Shown piece by piece: positions 7,147 through 15,228 of a stretch of DNA of 20,375 bases; the stretch's first letter is position 1, and each line of letters begins with the position of its first letter. Both the position numbers and the translations under genes were made by a program. Source of the DNA: Nanohaloarchaea archaeon PL-Br10_U2g5. Its GTDB lineage: Archaea; Halobacteriota; Halobacteria; Halobacteriales; Haloferacaceae. The notes beneath the pieces were generated by a model. That model was not told the origin of the DNA, did no database searches, and worked only from the letters and a program-made list of their open reading frames with translations. The stretch lies in NCBI GenBank assembly GCA_001564205.1, contig LKMY01000008.1:1-20375 (forward strand), written 5' to 3'.

Positions 7147-8167
7147 GCGGGAACGCCGCGGGCGTATCAAGGTCACGGAACCCCCCCTCGACGCTGAGAG
7201 CTCGGCAGTTGAATCCGACTGGACACCTGACGCACAGACGAGCGGCGGGAAAAGCCGCCTAGACCACGCCTGGAGCCGGTTCAAGCGGAACCGAAGTTCG
7301 CTCATCGGAGGTGGGTTGATCGTCTTCATGACTGTACTGACAGTGTTCGCACGGCCGATTACGGTTCCCGAATTCGTTCCGTTCCTGTCGCAGATGACGA
7401 TCCAGCCGTTCTCAATTGCGCCATACCCACCGGATGCCATGGATTACGGCGTTACGACTGAACCACCGAGTATGGCATACCTGTTCGGAACCGACTGGGC
7501 CGGTCGTGACCTCTTCTCCCGCGTGATCTACGGGGGGCGTTGGAGCCTCTCTATTGGGTTCATTGCGGTCGGGCTCGCGGTGCTAATGGGTGTCCCGGTC
7601 GGAGCGATTGCCGGCTACTACGGCGGCTGGATCGACGAGGTTATTATGCGTATTGTCGACATCCTCTACGCATTCCCGTTCCTCGTGCTGGCGCTTGCAG
7701 TGGTGGCGATCATCGGCCGGGGGTTCTGGAATCTGATTTTTGCCCTCGTGATTGTCGGCTGGATCAGTTATGCACGACTGATTCGGGGTGAGATACTAAG
7801 TGTGAAAGAAAACGAATATGTCCTCGCGGCGAAGGCGATTGGTGCGAGCGATCGTCGGATTATTTTCCGGCACATCGTTCCCAACGCGATGGCACCAGTG
7901 ATCGTCCAGGCCACGCTCGGCATCGGGACGATAGTGCTTGCCGCGGCGGCGCTAGGATTTCTCGGGCTCGGGCTGGATCCGGGCAGCGCCGAGTGGGGAA
8001 GCATGCTCTCCAGAGGGAGGGATACTCTCGTGCAGGGACAGTGGTGGATCACGCTGTTCCCCGGGATGGCTATCTTCATGTTTGTGATGGCGATCAACCT
8101 CGTCGGGGACGGCGTCCGGGACGCTTTTGATCCACAGAGCGAGGAGCATATGAGGGGGGGTCAGTAG
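7136..8167 (+). CDS. dppC: ABC importer permease, DppC/OppC type
   Basis: 343-residue second permease of the importer. After a hydrophilic, acidic N-terminal tail (about 1-45), the first helix is at about 54-73. The family signature HxxGTD-like YLFGTDWAGRDLFSRVIYGG is at 115-134, and the EAA loop is at 227-250 (EYVLAAKAIGASDRRII). Other helices are near 137-160, 180-212, 255-280 and 305-325. It forms a heterodimer with the DppB-type subunit. Its stop codon TAG (8165-8167) abuts the ATG of the next gene, so the two are co-transcribed and probably translationally coupled. The N-terminal tail is longer than in bacterial homologues, as is usual in haloarchaea. Confidence 0.94.
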   Translation: MATERERRGRIKVTEPPLDAESSAVESDWTPDAQTSGGKSRLDHAWSRFKRNRSSLIGGGLIVFMTVLTVFARPITVPEFVPFLSQMTIQPFSIAPYPPDAMDYGVTTEPPSMAYLFGTDWAGRDLFSRVIYGGRWSLSIGFIAVGLAVLMGVPVGAIAGYYGGWIDEVIMRIVDILYAFPFLVLALAVVAIIGRGFWNLIFALVIVGWISYARLIRGEILSVKENEYVLAAKAIGASDRRIIFRHIVPNAMAPVIVQATLGIGTIVLAAAALGFLGLGLDPGSAEWGSMLSRGRDTLVQGQWWITLFPGMAIFMFVMAINLVGDGVRDAFDPQSEEHMRGGQ

Positions 8168-9208
8168 ATGTCTCTCCTAGAAGTCGAAGATCTTGAGGTC
8201 AATTTCTACACCGAGGACGGTACGGTCACCGCAGTCAACGGTGTCAGCTACACAATAGACCGCGGAGAAAAGTTCGGCGTGGTCGGCGAGTCCGGTGCCG
8301 GCAAGAGCGTGACTGCACTCTCACTGCTTCGGCTTATCGATAACCCCGGCCGGATCGAATCTGGGGAGATTCGGTTTAAGGGCCGTAACATCCTCGAAAT
8401 GAACGAGGACGAGATACGGTCTATTCGGGGCAACGAAATCGCAATGGTGTTCCAAGACGCACAGACTGCACTCAATCCGGTCTACACCGTCGGCGAACAG
8501 ATCGCCGAGGCAGTACGCCTTCACTTCGATTACAGCAAAGAGCGTGCGCGAGAGCGGGCAATTGAGATGCTCGATCGCGTCGGGATCCCCGACCCAGCAG
8601 AGCGTTACACCGATTATCCTCACCAATTCTCGGGTGGTATGCAACAACGTGCAGTCATCGCGATGGCACTGTCGTGTGACCCCGAACTGCTCGTTTGTGA
8701 TGAGCCGACGACCGCACTTGATGTGACAATAGAGGCACAAATTCTCGAGCTGCTAAAGGATCTCGCCCGCGATTTCGACACGGCGATCCAACTCATCACA
8801 CACGACCTCGGTGTGGTCGCAGAGCTCTGCGATAGCGTCATGGTAATGTACGCTGGCGAGCCCGTTGAATACGCGACAGTTGACGAACTGTTCTTTGATC
8901 CGAAACATCCCTACACGGTCGGACTCATGAGTTCGATACCACGGATCGGCTCCGGAGAAGAGATGCTCCAGACGATCCCTGGCGGGATGCCCGACCTTAT
9001 TCAGCTACCGCCGGGCTGTAGTTTTCATCCACGGTGTCGGTACGCCGAGAAAGTGTGTAGCCAGATCGACCCCAGAATGGTTGATCCGGATGGGAAGCCG
9101 GTCGATGGGCTCGAAGATCGGCGTGGGGCTTCTTGCCTCGCGTACACGGATGAGATGGACGGTGATCTCGGCTATGAGGTGTCTGTAGAGGAGGAAGACA
9201 ATGAGTGA
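8168..9208 (+). CDS. dppD: ABC importer ATPase, DppD/OppD type
   Basis: 346-residue ATP-binding subunit that powers uptake from the cytoplasmic face. Walker A is GESGAGKS (40-47), the Q-loop glutamine is Q96 (VFQDAQTALNP), the ABC signature is FSGGMQQ (154-160), Walker B is ELLVCDEP (173-180) with catalytic E179, and the switch histidine is H212 (THDLG). The C-terminal oligopeptide-transporter domain has the Cys cluster PGCSFHPRCRYAEKVC that in relatives can hold an iron-sulphur cluster. It starts directly after the preceding stop and overlaps the next gene by 8 nt. Confidence 0.95.
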   Translation: MSLLEVEDLEVNFYTEDGTVTAVNGVSYTIDRGEKFGVVGESGAGKSVTALSLLRLIDNPGRIESGEIRFKGRNILEMNEDEIRSIRGNEIAMVFQDAQTALNPVYTVGEQIAEAVRLHFDYSKERARERAIEMLDRVGIPDPAERYTDYPHQFSGGMQQRAVIAMALSCDPELLVCDEPTTALDVTIEAQILELLKDLARDFDTAIQLITHDLGVVAELCDSVMVMYAGEPVEYATVDELFFDPKHPYTVGLMSSIPRIGSGEEMLQTIPGGMPDLIQLPPGCSFHPRCRYAEKVCSQIDPRMVDPDGKPVDGLEDRRGASCLAYTDEMDGDLGYEVSVEEEDNE

Positions 9209-10505
9209 AAACGACGTCGTCCTTCGGGCAGAAGGACTCAAAAAGTACTATCCGACAGAGGACGGCTTTCTTGACAAAGTGTTCGGCGAGTCCGGGTGGG
9301 TCAAAGCGCTTGACGGCGTCGACCTACAGATCCGCGAGGGTGAGACACTCGGGATCGTTGGTGAGTCCGGCTGCGGGAAGAGCACTCTTGGCCGGACACT
9401 GCTCCAACTGGAAGAGCCAACAGACGGGACAGTCCACTACCGCGAAGAGAACTTGGTCGAAGCCACTGGTGACCGGCTTCAAGCGGCTCGGACGGATCTG
9501 CAGATGATCTTTCAGAATCCGTTCGCGAGTTTGAACCCTCGTTTTACCGTCGCAGATATCATCGGCGAGCCGCTCGATATCCACGGCATTGCTTCGGGGA
9601 GCCAGCGTGACAAGCGTATCTCTGAGCTGCTTGAAGAAGTCGGTCTCAGCCGGAGCCACGCCAACCGATATCCGCACGAGTTCTCAGGCGGGCAACTGCA
9701 GCGAATCGGGATCGCCCGCGCGCTCGCAGTCGACCCGGAACTGATCGTCTGTGATGAGCCGGTCTCTGCGCTAGACGTTTCCGTTCAAGCGCAGATTCTT
9801 AACCTCCTCAAATCGCTCCAGAAGGAGTACGGACTCTCCTATATATTCATTGCACACGATCTCTCTGTTGTCGAGCACATATCCGACCGGATCGGTGTTA
9901 TGTACTTAGGGAAGCTTGTTGAGAAGGGTACAACTGAGGAGATTTTCGCTGAACCACATCACCCCTACACGGAAGCGCTCCTCTCTGCGATCCCAGAGCC
10001 GAATCCGCGGTGGGAACACGATCGGATACTGCTCAAAGGGACTGTTCCTTCACCGATCGACCCGCCGTCAGGTTGCAGCTTCCACACTCGGTGTCCTCGC
10101 GTGATTCAGCCGGAGGGCTACGAGTTCGAGCAACCGAACTGGCGAGCGATTCTGACGTTACGAACGCGTCTTGAAGCTGAGGACGCTTCGATGAGGAGTG
10201 TACTGTCAGCTCACAAGGCGTCAGACGAAGCGATCGATCCTGAGACCATTCCAGCACAGCTACGGGAGGCGTACGATCTACCAGAACAGCTGACCGATCC
10301 CGAGGCCGATCGAGTCCTACAATCTGCGGTTGACCACATGGTCAACGACGAGATTGGCTTGGCGGCCGACGTGTTGGCGCAGGCGTTCTCCACGCCTTGT
10401 GAATCGGAGACGCCAGAACTGATCACGAAAGAGCAGCACCCGATTGCATGTCACCTCTATAGCGAGGCGTACAGCGACCAAGTTGACACCGAGCTCGGTT
10501 GGTGA
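9201..10505 (+). CDS. dppF: ABC importer ATPase, DppF/OppF type, with long C-terminal extension
   Basis: 434-residue partner ATPase. Walker A is GESGCGKS (54-61), Q-loop Q105, signature FSGGQLQ (161-167), Walker B LIVCDEP (181-187) with E186, and switch H219. The oligopeptide C-terminal domain follows, with GCSFHTRCP at 291-299. After about residue 305 there is an extra acidic segment of roughly 130 residues (predicted largely helical, ending DTELGW) that bacterial DppF proteins lack. I believe extensions of this kind occur in other haloarchaeal DppF proteins, but its role is unknown. Overlaps the upstream ATPase gene by 8 nt. Last gene of the operon; the next gene converges from the other strand. 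Confidence 0.94.
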   Translation: MSENDVVLRAEGLKKYYPTEDGFLDKVFGESGWVKALDGVDLQIREGETLGIVGESGCGKSTLGRTLLQLEEPTDGTVHYREENLVEATGDRLQAARTDLQMIFQNPFASLNPRFTVADIIGEPLDIHGIASGSQRDKRISELLEEVGLSRSHANRYPHEFSGGQLQRIGIARALAVDPELIVCDEPVSALDVSVQAQILNLLKSLQKEYGLSYIFIAHDLSVVEHISDRIGVMYLGKLVEKGTTEEIFAEPHHPYTEALLSAIPEPNPRWEHDRILLKGTVPSPIDPPSGCSFHTRCPRVIQPEGYEFEQPNWRAILTLRTRLEAEDASMRSVLSAHKASDEAIDPETIPAQLREAYDLPEQLTDPEADRVLQSAVDHMVNDEIGLAADVLAQAFSTPCESETPELITKEQHPIACHLYSEAYSDQVDTELGW

Positions 10506-10513
10506 GAAGTCAG

Positions 10514-10533
10514 CGACCTTCTGGCGTCGCCCT
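10514..10533 (+). terminator. Weak hairpin after the importer operon
   Basis: GCGAC and GTCGC flank an 8-nt loop within 10514-10533, starting about 10 bp after the last ATPase stop codon. There is no T tract after it, so this is a weak candidate for a transcript end. The rest of the 273-bp convergent gap (10506-10778) shows no gene I can support. Confidence 0.2.
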
Positions 10534-10778
10534 CTGCCGCTTCAGTTGTGGACTGTCTCGTCTACAGTGGTTCGTACGTCGCCTCCGGTAACGATCTAAT
10601 CGCGGGTTCGAACGAGCCTTGATTGATCACCATCCTGCAGACGGGTGCGCCGTTCGATATCATATACTTGTTATTAGGTATCGCATTGGGATAGAAACAC
10701 GAACCCCGGCGTTGAGCGCCACGTTGCACTGACTCGAGTGTACCGTCGAAAACTGAGTCAAGCGTGTTTTCGTACGTA

Positions 10779-11333
10779 TCACTCAAGCCGGATTGTCGTC
10801 GAATCCGAGAGCCCTCGATCCGCCGGATTGGCGACGTTGAGTGCCGCCGAGAGCGTGTACTCACCTGAAGGCGCGGGTTGCCACTCACGCTCGGAAATCC
10901 GGATGGCTCTCGGCCAACTTCTGCTGAACTGCTTCCACTCCCCGCGATCGAACGAGAGCGCACTCGGTTCGTCTGTAGACGGCCCGCTAGCGATCTCTGA
11001 AGCTTCCGGTAACCCGTTGATTGACCAGCCCCAGAGTTGGCGGCCACGAGTGATCAACCGGACTGGTACCGGAAGGCGATTGCGCATCGTAACGTGAAAT
11101 TCAACGGGGCGGCCATCGTCATACACGTCGTCTGTCGTCTCGATTGTGATGGCGATCGCCCGGTCGCGAATCCGCATCGGGAGCAGCGCGTGGCTGGCGG
11201 CCTCCCAGTTTACCGTCCGCCATCGATCGTTTGAGAGAAATGATGTCGACCGACCGGTATCCTCCTGTTTTTTCGGGGCGAACGGGTCGTCGTTGTCCCG
11301 ATGGAGCGCCCGCGATTCATAGATTCGTCGCAT
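10779..11333 (-). CDS. Conserved haloarchaeal protein, BsuPI-like (intracellular proteinase inhibitor) fold
   Basis: 184 residues beginning MRRIYESRALHRDNDDPF, a start I recognise from conserved uncharacterised haloarchaeal proteins. The central and C-terminal part (about 57-184) alternates beta strands: AIAITIETTDDVYDDGRPVE, FHVTMRNRLPVPVRL (79-93), LWGWSINGL (100-108), RGEWKQFSRSW (130-140) and PSGEYTLSAALNV (155-167). This pattern, with a free strand for binding and the phrase 'W-x-P-x-x-x-G-E-Y', resembles the Ig-like BsuPI inhibitor domain. That assignment is by pattern only. It lies 110 bp downstream of the M24 peptidase gene on the same strand. A TATA-like ATTAAGA (about 11360-11366) is 30 bp before its ATG, so it may also be transcribed alone. 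No signal peptide, so likely cytoplasmic. Confidence 0.7.
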   Translation of the reverse strand: MRRIYESRALHRDNDDPFAPKKQEDTGRSTSFLSNDRWRTVNWEAASHALLPMRIRDRAIAITIETTDDVYDDGRPVEFHVTMRNRLPVPVRLITRGRQLWGWSINGLPEASEIASGPSTDEPSALSFDRGEWKQFSRSWPRAIRISEREWQPAPSGEYTLSAALNVANPADRGLSDSTTIRLE

Positions 11334-11443
11334 TAGAAGTACCGTTCGGGCGGGACGCTCTTAATGGTGATTGTGACTGCCGATGTGTCGGCTGCTCGTT
11401 GAGGTGAGAATTCGCCTGCTCCACTCCCACTCCCGATCGAAAA

Positions 11444-12535
11444 TTAGAACGTACGCAGTTCTCTTGGTGCCGACGTGAGCACGTTCGCTCCGGAGTCAGT
11501 AACAACTACGTCGTCTTCGATACGGACTCCGCCCAAACCAGGGACGTATATCCCGGGTTCAACTGTTACGGCATGTCCAGCTTCCAGCGTGTTGTCATTC
11601 CCTTCAACCAGATATGGCGGTTCATGGCCTTCCAGCCCCAGTCCGTGCCCAACGCGGTGAGGAAAATACTCACCGTACCCCGCGTTTTCGATTACAGCTC
11701 TCGCTGCACGGTCTATCTCCTGGAATTCAACGCCCGGTTCAATCCGTTCACGGGCCGCCGCAGCCGCATCATAGACGACGTCGTAAATTTCTCTCAACTC
11801 CGGCTCCAGTCCCCCAACGGCGATCGTTCGCGTGATGTCTGAATAGTATCCTTCGTACACAACCCCCGCGTCGATCATCAGGGGCTCGCCCGATCGGATC
11901 GTTCGTGTACCGGTGTTCGCATGCGCAAACGCCGTGCGTTCACCGGACGTGACGATACCGACACCGTATCGCTCAGCCTCAGTATCGATAACGCGTTTGC
12001 GGATCTCGTTTTCGACATCTACCTCTCGCATCCCTGGCTCAATCTGCTGAAAGACATCTTCGAGAACGCGTTCGACGATGTGTACCGCTTTTTGAATCCG
12101 TTCGACCTCTGCCTCGCTTTTTCGAGAGCGAACAGTCGACACCGCGCGTTCTACGTCTACGAGTTGCCTCCGGTCGCTTCCGAACACGCTCTCTTCAAGA
12201 AGGCGTGTCGATCGGTACTCAACGCCGACTGGGCCAGAAAACGGGATGGTATCTTGGAGTTGGCTAAACGCCTCACGGGCAGCGGCTACCGGATCCGTAG
12301 CGTCGGAATACGTGTATAAATCAACATGTCGCATGGTGTTTTTCACCCTGTCGGTTTCGAGTTGTGGGAGGACCATCGCCGGATCTCTGTCTCGGAAGAG
12401 GAAAACGAGTGTCGGACGCTCGCTTTTGTGCATATTGAGTTGCGTAAAATAGCGCATTGTTTCTCCCGGGGAAAGAATCACGACGTCAACCGCTTCTCTC
12501 ACGGCATCGAACAGCCGATCGATACGATCATTCAT
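11444..12535 (-). CDS. M24-family metallopeptidase (Xaa-Pro aminopeptidase / creatinase fold)
   Basis: 363-residue enzyme with a creatinase-like N-domain (about 1-130) and a pita-bread catalytic domain (about 135-363). All five expected metal ligands are present: D222 ([14 protein letters not shown]), D233, H297 ([12 protein letters not shown]), E326 (TVEPGIY) and E340 (RIEDDVVV); H205 (FAHANTG) is the usual proton-shuttle region. It should be a di-metal hydrolase acting on Xaa-Pro bonds or a related C-N bond in the cytoplasm. The frame is open to 12673, but the extra 46 residues are hydrophobic, Cys- and Phe-rich and unlike haloarchaeal protein; the ATG at 12535 ([12 protein letters not shown]) follows a TATA-like GTTTTATC (12565-12572) at the right distance. 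The family cannot be separated into prolidase, aminopeptidase or creatinase by sequence reading alone. Confidence 0.92.
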   Translation of the reverse strand: MNDRIDRLFDAVREAVDVVILSPGETMRYFTQLNMHKSERPTLVFLFRDRDPAMVLPQLETDRVKNTMRHVDLYTYSDATDPVAAAREAFSQLQDTIPFSGPVGVEYRSTRLLEESVFGSDRRQLVDVERAVSTVRSRKSEAEVERIQKAVHIVERVLEDVFQQIEPGMREVDVENEIRKRVIDTEAERYGVGIVTSGERTAFAHANTGTRTIRSGEPLMIDAGVVYEGYYSDITRTIAVGGLEPELREIYDVVYDAAAAARERIEPGVEFQEIDRAARAVIENAGYGEYFPHRVGHGLGLEGHEPPYLVEGNDNTLEAGHAVTVEPGIYVPGLGGVRIEDDVVVTDSGANVLTSAPRELRTF

Positions 12536-12564
12536 GTTACTACCTAGCATAAAACGTGGTTGCA

Positions 12565-12572
12565 GATAAAAC
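12565..12572 (-). promoter_or_regulatory. TATA box for the M24 peptidase gene
   Basis: GTTTTATC on the minus strand is centred about 33 bp before the ATG at 12535, giving a leader of only a few nucleotides. The alternative in-frame ATG at 12550 would lie upstream of the predicted transcript start. Confidence 0.5.
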
Positions 12573-12601
12573 AATTGTACTAACAGATAGAAGAATATGT
12601 T

Positions 12602-12717
12602 GCTGATTATCAGCGCGCGGCCCCGTACGGGAAGGAAACCGTTTCCGGATGCGCATCCGCAGAGGGTCAACATCGACCGTAGCAGATACCCTATCGGTGA
12701 CTCCTGACTGATCAGTC
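12602..12717. repeat. Cluster of five perfect palindromes
   Basis: Within 116 bp there are GCTGATTATCAGC (12602-12614, 6-bp arms, odd centre), CCCGTACGGG (12622-12631), GGAAACCGTTTCC (12634-12646, 6-bp arms), CGGATGCGCATCCG (12646-12659) and GACTGATCAGTC (12706-12717). Four are packed into 58 bp. They lie upstream of the M24 promoter, in DNA without a recognisable gene. Each could be a binding site for a dimeric regulator or part of a structured element. Confidence 0.65.
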
Positions 12718-12733
12718 CGGTTCGATAGCCTCG

Positions 12734-12770
12734 GTACGTGAGCTGATTTTACCCATCAGCAGGCACGTAC
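12734..12770. other. Long hairpin-forming inverted repeat
   Basis: GTACGTG (12734-12740) pairs with CACGTAC (12764-12770) and GCTGAT (12742-12747) pairs with ATCAGC (12755-12760). The result is a 13-bp stem with a 1/3-nt internal loop and a 7-nt terminal loop TTTACCC. The inner arm repeats the GCTGAT/ATCAGC sequence of the palindrome at 12602-12614. It lies 230 bp beyond the end of serine hydrolase 2 and could mark a transcript end or a folded RNA, though no T tract adjoins it in either direction. Confidence 0.5.
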
Positions 12771-12999
12771 GACAGCATCGATCGCACGCTTATTCGCGAA
12801 GCAGACAGGCTCAGACACGGGGCACTGAGGGTATCGGTCGCTGCGTATTCGATCGTTGTGGGGGTGCAGTAACTCCAACAGTGTGAATTGACGAGAGGTA
12901 CACCGAGAGTCAGTACATTCCACGGAACGCTCAGCGACATATCGTCGGCGTCCGATAGCTCCGGCAGTCGAATGGTAAGTAGCGCAGACAGTTCCCCGT

Positions 13000-14136
13000 T
13001 TAAGCCGATTTGAGAGCCGAGACGAATCGGCCGTACGCTGCGTCTTGATTCGGAATTTGTTCTGTCTCGTCCCGCTTTTCAGAGAGTTCAAGCCAGCGGA
13101 GGACCACGACGAGGTTATCATCCGGGTCGACCCAAACAGCGTTCTGACCGTGGCCTAAGGCGGCGTAGGATGACTCAGACACGCTAGGCCAAAGCCGCTG
13201 ATTGGTATTAAGCCACCACAGGAGGCCGTAGTTCTCATTTATTTCGGAGGGTGAAATCGATCGATCGACCCACTCCTCGGAGAGGATTTGGTTGCTGTCC
13301 CAGCGTCCTCGGTTTAACATGAGATGGCCGAGCCTCGCGAGGTCCCGAGTAGAGATCCACAATCCTCCGCCCCAGTGGCCGCCGCCAGAAACGCTTTTCA
13401 TCGCGGTCCCGTCGATGTCGACGGCTGAGTTGTAGTACCCGTGCCAACTCCACGTGTTCGTCGCGCCGATCGGCGTCATCACCTCTTCAGCGAGAACTCG
13501 GGGAAGCGGTCGGCCAAGAACCCGGAGTAGACAGAGTGCGAGACGATTGATTCGAATATCGTTGTACTCGAAGAATGTACCCGGTTCCTGTAGCTCTCGT
13601 GTGTCGACCTTATTTAGTCGGTCGGTTTTTCCGACTGCCCGGTTCCGGTCGACGGAGTCGGGCTTTCCGAACAATGTCCCCTCCCACTCGCTCGTCTGTT
13701 CGAAGAGCTGTCGCCACGTGATCGTCTGGTTGTGTTCGGTTTCGAATCCACCGTCGCGGATGGTCCGTCGAACCGGCTCATCGAGATCGATACGGCCGCG
13801 ATCAAACGCGATACCGCCAACGAGAGATAGCACGCTCTTTGCAACGCTGAAGGTTTGATCGACGCGGCGGGTGTCTCCCCACTCTGCAACGAGTTTTCCG
13901 TCTTTGAGTACGATGCCTGCGGGACCGCCGCGTCGATCGGGCATCGGACCAATTCGTCGTCCGTACTCGCCCTCGCTTTCGTCCCAGGGATCGAGATTTG
14001 CGAAGTCGTAGTTCACCTGCTCGTGGGGAGTTCCGTGTGTCAGGTGATACTCGATTGCCGCCGTCAGCGCGTCGCGGTCGAACCCGGCTGCCTCGGGGTC
14101 GATACGGTCAAACCCGTCTGCATCAGGATAATGCAT
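13000..14136 (-). CDS. Serine hydrolase, beta-lactamase family (PF00144 type), second copy
   Basis: 378-residue acyl-serine hydrolase. SxxK is S97-V-A-K100 (TFSVAKSVLSLVGG), the Tyr motif is Y191-N-D193 (FEYNDIRINRLAL), and the third motif is G328-H329-G330-Q (ALGHGQNAVWVDP), so all catalytic elements are present. It is related to, but clearly diverged from, the 450-residue hydrolase at 2314-3666: it lacks that protein's long N-terminal extension and keeps the HxG. No export signal. It lies 24 bp after the DUF1028 gene and is likely co-transcribed with it. A TATA-like box overlapping that gene's stop codon, 27 bp before the ATG, suggests an additional promoter. Such enzymes cleave amides, peptides or esters; the substrate is unknown. 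Confidence 0.92.
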   Translation of the reverse strand: MHYPDADGFDRIDPEAAGFDRDALTAAIEYHLTHGTPHEQVNYDFANLDPWDESEGEYGRRIGPMPDRRGGPAGIVLKDGKLVAEWGDTRRVDQTFSVAKSVLSLVGGIAFDRGRIDLDEPVRRTIRDGGFETEHNQTITWRQLFEQTSEWEGTLFGKPDSVDRNRAVGKTDRLNKVDTRELQEPGTFFEYNDIRINRLALCLLRVLGRPLPRVLAEEVMTPIGATNTWSWHGYYNSAVDIDGTAMKSVSGGGHWGGGLWISTRDLARLGHLMLNRGRWDSNQILSEEWVDRSISPSEINENYGLLWWLNTNQRLWPSVSESSYAALGHGQNAVWVDPDDNLVVVLRWLELSEKRDETEQIPNQDAAYGRFVSALKSA

Positions 14137-14140
14137 ACGT

Positions 14141-14156
14141 TCTATCTTCGGATAGA
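14141..14156. promoter_or_regulatory. Inverted repeat between TATA and ATG of serine hydrolase 2
   Basis: TCTATC (14141-14146) and GATAGA (14151-14156) are exact reverse complements with a 4-nt spacer. The site lies 5-20 bp before the hydrolase ATG, between it and the TATA-like box, where a bound repressor would block initiation. If transcribed it would be a short hairpin in the leader. Confidence 0.45.
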
Positions 14157-14159
14157 CCG

Positions 14160-14167
14160 ATTAAAAG
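14160..14167 (-). promoter_or_regulatory. TATA-like box for serine hydrolase 2
   Basis: CTTTTAAT on the minus strand is centred about 27 bp before the ATG at 14136 and overlaps the TAA stop codon of the DUF1028 gene (14161-14163). It suggests the hydrolase can be expressed without DUF1028. Confidence 0.45.
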
Positions 14168-14829
14168 CTCTGGCTCCGATCTGGATACCGCTGCAGGTCC
14201 ATCGGTGGGTCCCGCCCCACCCACTCGGCACCCCTCGATTGAGCGACTTCGTAGATGCGTTGGAGCTCCGAAACCGGATCGTCGTGATCATCAACCCGCA
14301 CGTCGTGCTCCAGCCGCGGATCGGGATCGAAGACCTGTAGCGCCGCGCTCTGTGCGGTCTCTGCGCGCTTGTCGCCTCCAGCGGCCTCACCGGCTTCAAG
14401 CGCTGGAAGCAACCGTTCTGAGAGCGACCCTTCGGTCGTCTCGTACGCTTCTGCGATAGCCGTGACCACGTGTTTTCCGTCCAACATGTTGCCTGCGACG
14501 GTGTAGTTGTCTCCCTCGACGCCACCCGCCCACTCCACGCAGTCCGTGCCGGTCACGTGGATAGTCGTTCCGTGTCGATCCACGCCGTGGACCTGTCGTT
14601 CGTGCGATCCGCTGTCACGCTGCAAGAGCGTCTCAACGGCGGCGTCTACCGTTGCTCCCTCAGCGAGGAGCCGCGCGCCGATCCGCCCGAGAGCGATATT
14701 GACGGTCGCTTGCGAGGCAATCACACCATTTCGGGTGACGTTTGGTGCGAGCGAGCCGACGACCGGCGCATTCGTCGCGATCGCGATTCCGTGGCTTTGC
14801 CCGTCTGTCGCACATATCGAGTACGTCAT
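14161..14829 (-). CDS. DUF1028 family protein (Ntn-hydrolase-like fold)
   Basis: 222-residue member of the DUF1028 family (PF06267). Family landmarks are present in order: N-terminal MTYSICATDG, IASQATVNIALGRIGARLL (37-55), the segment HERQVHGVDRHG (76-87), YTVAGNML (109-116), EAGEAAGGDKR (145-155) followed by SAALQV, and the C-terminal DVRVDDHDDPVSELQ (176-190). Structures of relatives show an Ntn-hydrolase-like sandwich; if it is active, Thr2, exposed after Met removal, would be the natural nucleophile candidate (inference). Family members often sit beside peptide importers and amidohydrolases, as here. First gene of a two-gene unit with serine hydrolase 2. A weak TATA-like ACTTTTG (14857-14863) is about 31 bp upstream. 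Biochemical role not established. Confidence 0.9.
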   Translation of the reverse strand: MTYSICATDGQSHGIAIATNAPVVGSLAPNVTRNGVIASQATVNIALGRIGARLLAEGATVDAAVETLLQRDSGSHERQVHGVDRHGTTIHVTGTDCVEWAGGVEGDNYTVAGNMLDGKHVVTAIAEAYETTEGSLSERLLPALEAGEAAGGDKRAETAQSAALQVFDPDPRLEHDVRVDDHDDPVSELQRIYEVAQSRGAEWVGRDPPMDLQRYPDRSQSF

Positions 14830-15203
14830 GCTGTCTCAGGCTCCGACTGGTAACGTCAAAAGTCTCGCGGAGAGCGGCGGTGTCCGAAGTGGTTAATCAA
14901 AAGCGCACTTGCGATTTCACAAGGTGTAGTCGACTGGTTCCTGTAGCCTGATTCGATGTTCACGCTCGTATCGTATCGAGACTCGGCGGTGTTTATAACG
15001 GTCTGTGGCCGGACACGACCGCCTCGGCGCCTGTGTAGACGGAGTCAGTACAGAAGAGAGGGAAGCAGCGTCACCGGTGTCGTTGCGCTCAGCAGTCAGC
15101 TGCGTCTGTGTAACAAATCAGCTTTGAATATAGTTTGTACTTCTGATGTTTTAATGCTTGTTGGATTCGGTCAGTCGTTCAGTACCGGGTCACACGGCCG
15201 ACC

Positions 15204-15228
15204 GACAGCGAGAGGTTCTGCCGCTGTC
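15204..15228. other. Hairpin-forming inverted repeat
   Basis: GACAGCG (15204-15210) and CGCTGTC (15222-15228) are exact reverse complements, and the 11-nt interior can pair further (AGA with TCT). It stands alone in the long spacer. No gene or T tract next to it explains it. Confidence 0.4.

Larger units (their letters stand above)
12536..12999. other. 464-bp spacer between M24 peptidase and serine hydrolase 2
   Basis: Holds the M24 TATA box, the palindrome cluster (12602-12717) and the hairpin (12734-12770). Minus-strand frames between 12749 and 13000 encode Ser- and Cys-rich strings unlike haloarchaeal protein. I see no gene here. Confidence 0.6.

Noticed and set aside
10562..11047. 161-codon minus-strand ORF
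   Set aside because: It overlaps the well-supported BsuPI-like gene in another frame and is Arg/Ser-rich, typical of an out-of-frame shadow.
12536..12673. 46-residue hydrophobic N-terminal extension of the M24 peptidase, possibly a membrane anchor
   Set aside because: It spans the TATA box and palindromes, has composition unlike haloarchaeal proteins, and the ATG at 12535 starts the normal creatinase N-domain.
12749..13121. Minus-strand ORFs extending the 3' side of serine hydrolase 2
   Set aside because: The hydrolase ends normally at 13000; the other frames are Cys/Ser-rich and show no family features.
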